Program-made: the position numbers and the translations under genes
Notes under the pieces: generated by a model
Database searches by the model: none
Seen by the model: the letters and a program-made list of their open reading frames with translations, nothing else
Told to the model about the DNA's origin: nothing
Shown: positions 7,497 through 10,817 of the stretch, one piece after another
How positions within the stretch are numbered: the first letter of the stretch is position 1
Layout: every line of letters begins with the position of its first letter
Assembly (NCBI GenBank): GCA_009602725.1
Contig: WELB01000087.1
Coordinates: 289,673 to 300,489 of the forward strand
Reading direction: 5' to 3'
Source of the DNA: Spirogloea muscicola
Taxonomy: Eukaryota; Streptophyta; Zygnematophyceae; Spirogloeales; Spirogloeaceae
Length of the DNA: 10,817 bases

Positions 7497-10400
7497 TTAG
7501 AGGCCAGTGAAGCCGCCATGGAAGCGACGACGCTTTGCCACGGCTTCCTCGTCCTGCAGACTCTTCAGTGCACGCTCACGTGCCTCTTCCTCAGTCAGGG
7601 GCGCCTGTTGTGTCGGATACTGCTGCGGTACAGCACTTGGCTCCTCACCGCTGCACAAGGACAGTCATGGACCATGTCAGCTGCCTAACGACGCCAACGA
7701 CGGGTACATCCATTGCCATAGTCGTGCATGGAGGTCAGGACGACTCATCAGTGAGGTTGCGTAGATGCACAAGGCTGCAGGATGACAGGCAAACCACCTG
7801 AAGGGCAGTGCCCCAACAGCAGCAAGTGATGCAGCAACTGGTGGTGGAGGCCATCCTGCTTGCTCTTGCTCATGCTCCTCAGCAGTCCCGCCCAGCTCTC
7901 CCTCGAAGATACTGCTGTGTCGTCCTTCTAGAACCTCGCAAGCTTGATGTTGTCCCGCTACCTCCCGGGTCTCTTCTTCCTCTTCGTGCCTTTCCTCCCC
8001 GGGTACTGTGGCCAGCTCAGCCTGCTGGCTGTCGTCAGGGTCCATCTCTGGCAGGTCCAGGATGGTATAGTCAACGTCCAGTGGCAGCAAGCTTGCCAGC
8101 TCCGGTGGCAGCGTCGGTAGTTGTGGCTGAGCTTCGACCTCCCCCCCGTTGTGGCTGCCTGAGCTACTGGTGTCCTCCTGGACCTCCGGCCGGGCATGAC
8201 CCAGTTGGCCTGCCATGGCGGCAGCAGCAACGAAGCTCCCCGCTCGAAGCTGCCGCTCAGCTCTCGTGGCCTGCTCTTCCTCCGTCGCAGCCGCGGGCAA
8301 CATCCCTGTGAAGCCATTACCAAGGAGATCCCCTGTCGGTAAGATCTGACAGCAGCCACATTCATACCCACGTCCATGCTGGCTTGGCTGCAGAGTGCAC
8401 CCACTTCTTCTCTTCACATTTTCCTTGCATGAGCACATTGTTACGCCGCAGCCCGCTGGTGATTTCACTCTACCTGCATAAAGTGCTTGCAGCACGCCTG
8501 CCTGGACTGTGCCCTGTGCAGGGGCCTGCTCTTCGACCGCCTCCCTTTGATCACCTTCCCCAGTATCTGGTACTGTCTGAGAGCCTGGAGCTACCTGCAG
8601 CAATGAGTGCCACCAGTTTTCGTCCTCGGCATTGTTGCTGAAGACGCTTGGAGCCATGACCGAATATGATCCTGCATGAAGGCAACCGGAAACGTGAGCT
8701 GGCAAGACCAAGAAGCCTCATGAAGAAGTTGCAGAGGGTCCGCTCATCGTGCGCTTACGAGTGACAGCTTGTCGAGCAAATGTGAAGGATCGCTTTAGCA
8801 CCATCGTGACTTATTCAAGAACGTCGAACAAACATGTCAAAACGGTCGAATTTCGAGGATGTGTGTATCGACGTACTCCTTGATGGTCCAACAACCATCT
8901 GGCCTTCCGCTTGCTTGGCCTCAGACTGCACTGCTGACAGGACCTCGCTCAGAGCTGGTAAGCGCGGCGGTGTTAGGGACAGCTCCATGGGCCGCAAAGC
9001 CGATGGCAGTCTGGGATGTGCGTGCATGCGAGGAGCGCCTTCGGGGGTCAACTTGGCCACCATGTTCTGGGACCACCTTATGATGTCCGCGAATGGCTGC
9101 TTGGCGTCTGGCGGAGGAGCTGCAGCAATGGCCTTCTCGAGCAGCCCCTCCGGGCTTTCCCACAGCGGCCCCCTGTCCTGCCCTGTGGGCGGCTCGGACT
9201 GCGAGCGCGGCTCCAGCACGACTCCACGGCTCGGGCGCAGAGAAGGCGCCGACGTGCTCCCTGCCTGTGTCGGCCTCTGCGCTTCTGAAGCCTCTCGGAC
9301 GGCCGCTAAGCGTCCGCGCGTCGGAATGAGTGGCGGTTTGCCGGCCTGGCCGTGGGAGCGCATTGGCCCCACTTGAGTGGCGGGAGTTGTCTGACGAGTC
9401 GTCAGGGTGGCACTGCCAAGGCCCACTGGCTGCAGACTTGGAGCGGGCCTCCGTGCGTCCTGAAATGAAAGAGCAGACGGAGACAGTGAGGCCTCAGCAT
9501 CGATTGCATGATGCTTAGCTTGTCAGCCATGACTCGGCCGCGGCGGTGAGCGACACGTTTCGTTGGTCATGGCAACTCGTCCTTGCATCAGCAGAAGGCA
9601 TGTCGGATGTCAGCACATTTGCCGAGCAGCGTCAAGAAGCAAACTACATGGCTGCGTGCTCTTACGCTTCGCAAGGCCTGCAGGAGGCCAACAGCGGCGG
9701 CTCGGAGGCGCGCGCTGGGGCACAGTGCCATGCTGGCTTCGCACTCGTCTAGTGTCCTCGGCGAGAGCTGGAAGGGGAGGCCCAAGGCAGCAGGAGCCGA
9801 GGCTGGCGCCCTCGAGCCCGTAACACGAGCTTCCTGCTTTCCAGTGACATGCAAGAGCAGAATGCAGTCAGCGAATGACAGAGCCTAATCTACTCTGCCG
9901 TAAGCATCTCACGTTGCGGTTTTAGCTGGTGCCCAACATTGCGAACTTTCCCGACTGGGCGCATATGCGGCGCCGCATGCGTAGACAGAGAGCACATGGT
10001 ACGGGGCAACGATGATGCCAATGAACGATAGATCCACCAAGCCCTCAGATGGTGAAGCATGAGCGTAGGGGCCAAGAGGTTGCTGAACGCTACCGCCTCG
10101 GCTGCAGGCCGTTGGTCTTCCGCGCCTCCAAGCGGAAAGCGCTCAGGGTTGACGGGGAAGAGCTGGACCGTCCCCACGCCGCCCGGGCCCGGCAGCATTG
10201 CCACAACCTTGTCCTCCTTGACGGCAGCATCGCCGCCCGCTTGCAGCAGCAGGAGCTGGAGGCCCGCGAGCTGCTCGAGCTGCGGCCCGCGGCCGGTGTC
10301 GGCGTCCTGCTTGGCGGCGGCGGCGGCGTCGTGCGCCTGCGCGGCGGCGCGGGCCTCGCCCTGCTCCCGCCGCACCTTGAGCAGGTCCCGCAGGCTCTGC

Positions 10401-10607
10401 TTGCCCTGCCGCCGCCGCAGCAGCAATACCGCGGGGATCGTGAGCGCAGAGGCAGCTTGCCGCACTCCAGCAGCCCGAGCGCTGGAGCCGGCTGCAGGAC
10501 TCGAGCGGCGGCGATCGAGCTGGGGCGCACACGCTCACGCTCGCGCTCACCCGCTCCTTGCCGGGCCCGTCGGGGTCGTCGGGGGGCTCGAGGTCCTTGT
10601 ACGCCAT
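7497..10607 (-). CDS. Gene A: seven-exon gene for an unrecognised, largely disordered, probably nuclear protein (659 aa)
   Basis: Spliced model, 5' to 3' on the minus strand: exons 10607-10551, 10405-10094, 9833-9666, 9459-8877, 8671-8474, 8305-7798 and 7650-7497. Introns are 145, 260, 206, 205, 168 and 147 bases. All are GT-AG (donors GTGAGC, GTAGCG, GTAAGA, GTACGT, GTAGAG, GTGGTT) with CAG acceptors, and phases match at all six junctions (0,0,0,1,1,2). The start ATG has a good GGCATGGC context and opens MAYKDLEPPDDPDGPGKER; the stop is TAA. Visible parts: an Ala/Gln/Lys-rich helix (about residues 30-75); a helix ending RLRAAAVGLLQALRS (165-179); a Pro/Ser/Arg-rich middle with a more ordered block around FADIIRWSQNMVAKL; a hydrophobic-acidic stretch LLPLDVDYTILDLPEMD (about 512-528) followed by a poly-Glu run; and a charged helix plus basic tail LTEEEARERALKSLQ...AKRRRFHGGFTGL at the end. 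I recognise no family. A nuclear or regulatory role is inference from composition. Exon 2's acceptor is the least certain junction, because CAG sites nearby would also keep the frame. Confidence 0.75.
9666..9833 (-). other. Gene A exon 3: phase-0 helical module resembling gene B exon 2
   Basis: This 56-codon exon (acceptor AAAGCAG, donor AGC|GTAAGA, phase 0 at both ends) encodes an Ala/Pro linker, then GLPFQLSPRTLDECEASM and a helix ending RLRAAAVGLLQALRS at the donor. It shares RL..AA.G.LQAL, a preceding GLP and a following Met with gene B exon 2. It is unusually GC-rich compared with its flanking introns, which supports the exon call. Confidence 0.5.
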
Positions 10608-10658
10608 GCCCCGTTGCCGTTCTCAGCTCGCTTGCCCCCTTCGCCGTGCTCAGCTCGC
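10605..10658. repeat. 27-base tandem duplication overlapping the gene A start codon
   Basis: Two adjacent 27-base units, 10605-10631 and 10632-10658, match at about 20 of 27 positions. The strongest match is the shared plus-strand core CTCAGCTCGC at the upstream end of each. The unit nearer the gene contains the ATG complement at 10605-10607; the other lies in the presumed 5' UTR. Confidence 0.6.
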
Positions 10659-10817
10659 GGCCGAGTGCGCGGCAGCGGGAAGCCTGGAGCTCGCGGCGGG
10701 GCTCGGGCTGTGCCGCAGATGCTGGCCGCGCTCAGCCCTCACCCGGCGCCCCGGGGCCCCGGCGGCCCTGTCCCGCCGAGGCGGCGGACGCCACGCACAG
10801 CCCTCCTTCTGGCGGGC
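10608..10817 (-). promoter_or_regulatory. GC-rich 5' flank of gene A
   Basis: About 210 bases of very GC-rich DNA immediately upstream of the gene A start, running to the window edge. It should contain the 5' UTR and core promoter. I see no TATA-like element. It holds GC palindromes (for example CCCCGGGG near 10750) and the 27-base duplication described separately. On the plus strand an ATG at 10719 opens a frame to the window end, so a divergent gene cannot be excluded, though GC-rich DNA makes such frames common. Confidence 0.4.

Noticed and set aside
7808-8311. Plus-strand 167-codon open frame
   Set aside because: It is antisense to gene A exon 6, is Pro/Leu/Arg-rich, and has no splice-compatible neighbours on the plus strand.
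8834-9376. Plus-strand 180-codon open frame
   Set aside because: It is antisense to gene A exon 4. The minus frame has an exact phase match on both sides and a strong pyrimidine-rich acceptor.
10090-10607. Alternative minus frames (146 and 154 codons) at the gene A 5' end
   Set aside because: They are Ser/Arg/Cys or Ala/Gly/Arg runs from reading the GC-rich exon 2 out of frame. Only the first 19 codons from 10607 are used, before a GTGAGC donor.
10719-10817. Possible divergent plus-strand gene start at ATG 10719
   Set aside because: Only 33 codons are visible before the window ends, in very GC-rich DNA with Pro/Arg/Ala composition. That is too little to call.

Overview
The window looks like nuclear DNA of a green alga. 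Chlorophycean is my best guess, and a Haematococcus/Chlamydomonas-type genome would fit. This is inferred from gene style only: GC-rich 5' ends, GT-AG introns of roughly 90-290 bases, acceptors mostly CAG, and long low-complexity Ala/Ser/Pro/Gln-rich nuclear-type proteins. There is no bacterial operon, rRNA, tRNA or CRISPR array, and I recognised no transposase or reverse transcriptase. No gene could be assigned to a named family with confidence.

Three multi-exon genes lie head to tail, all on the minus strand. I rebuilt each from open frames plus splice sites, requiring intron phases to match at every junction. Gene A (7497..10607) is complete: seven exons and 659 residues. It encodes a mostly disordered, acidic, probably nuclear protein ending in a basic RRRFHGGFTGL tail. 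Gene B (3426..about 6009) has five exons, an unresolved start, a Ser/Lys/Arg-rich nuclear-type N-terminal half and an acidic C-terminus. Gene C (335..2738, 5' incomplete) is a seven-exon model of a polytopic membrane protein with a long Lys/Arg-rich C-terminal tail. Its outer exons are better supported than its middle ones.

The DNA just upstream of genes A and B is very GC-rich. Above gene A (10608-10817) this is a plain GC-rich promoter-type stretch with a 27-base tandem duplication that runs into the start codon. Above gene B (6010-6660) it holds a cluster of short palindromes: four copies of AGGCACTGCCT, several GC hairpins, a CGG microsatellite, a 26-base inverted repeat and one unresolved base (N at 6207). 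This cluster is the most unusual non-coding structure here.

The intervals 6661-7496, 2739-3425 and 1-334 hold 3' flanks and intergenic DNA, and possibly missed 5' exons. Genes A and B each carry a phase-0/phase-0 exon that ends in a similar amphipathic helix (RL..AA.G.LQAL). This hints at a shared exon module or an old duplication. Nothing in the sequence ties gene C functionally to A or B.
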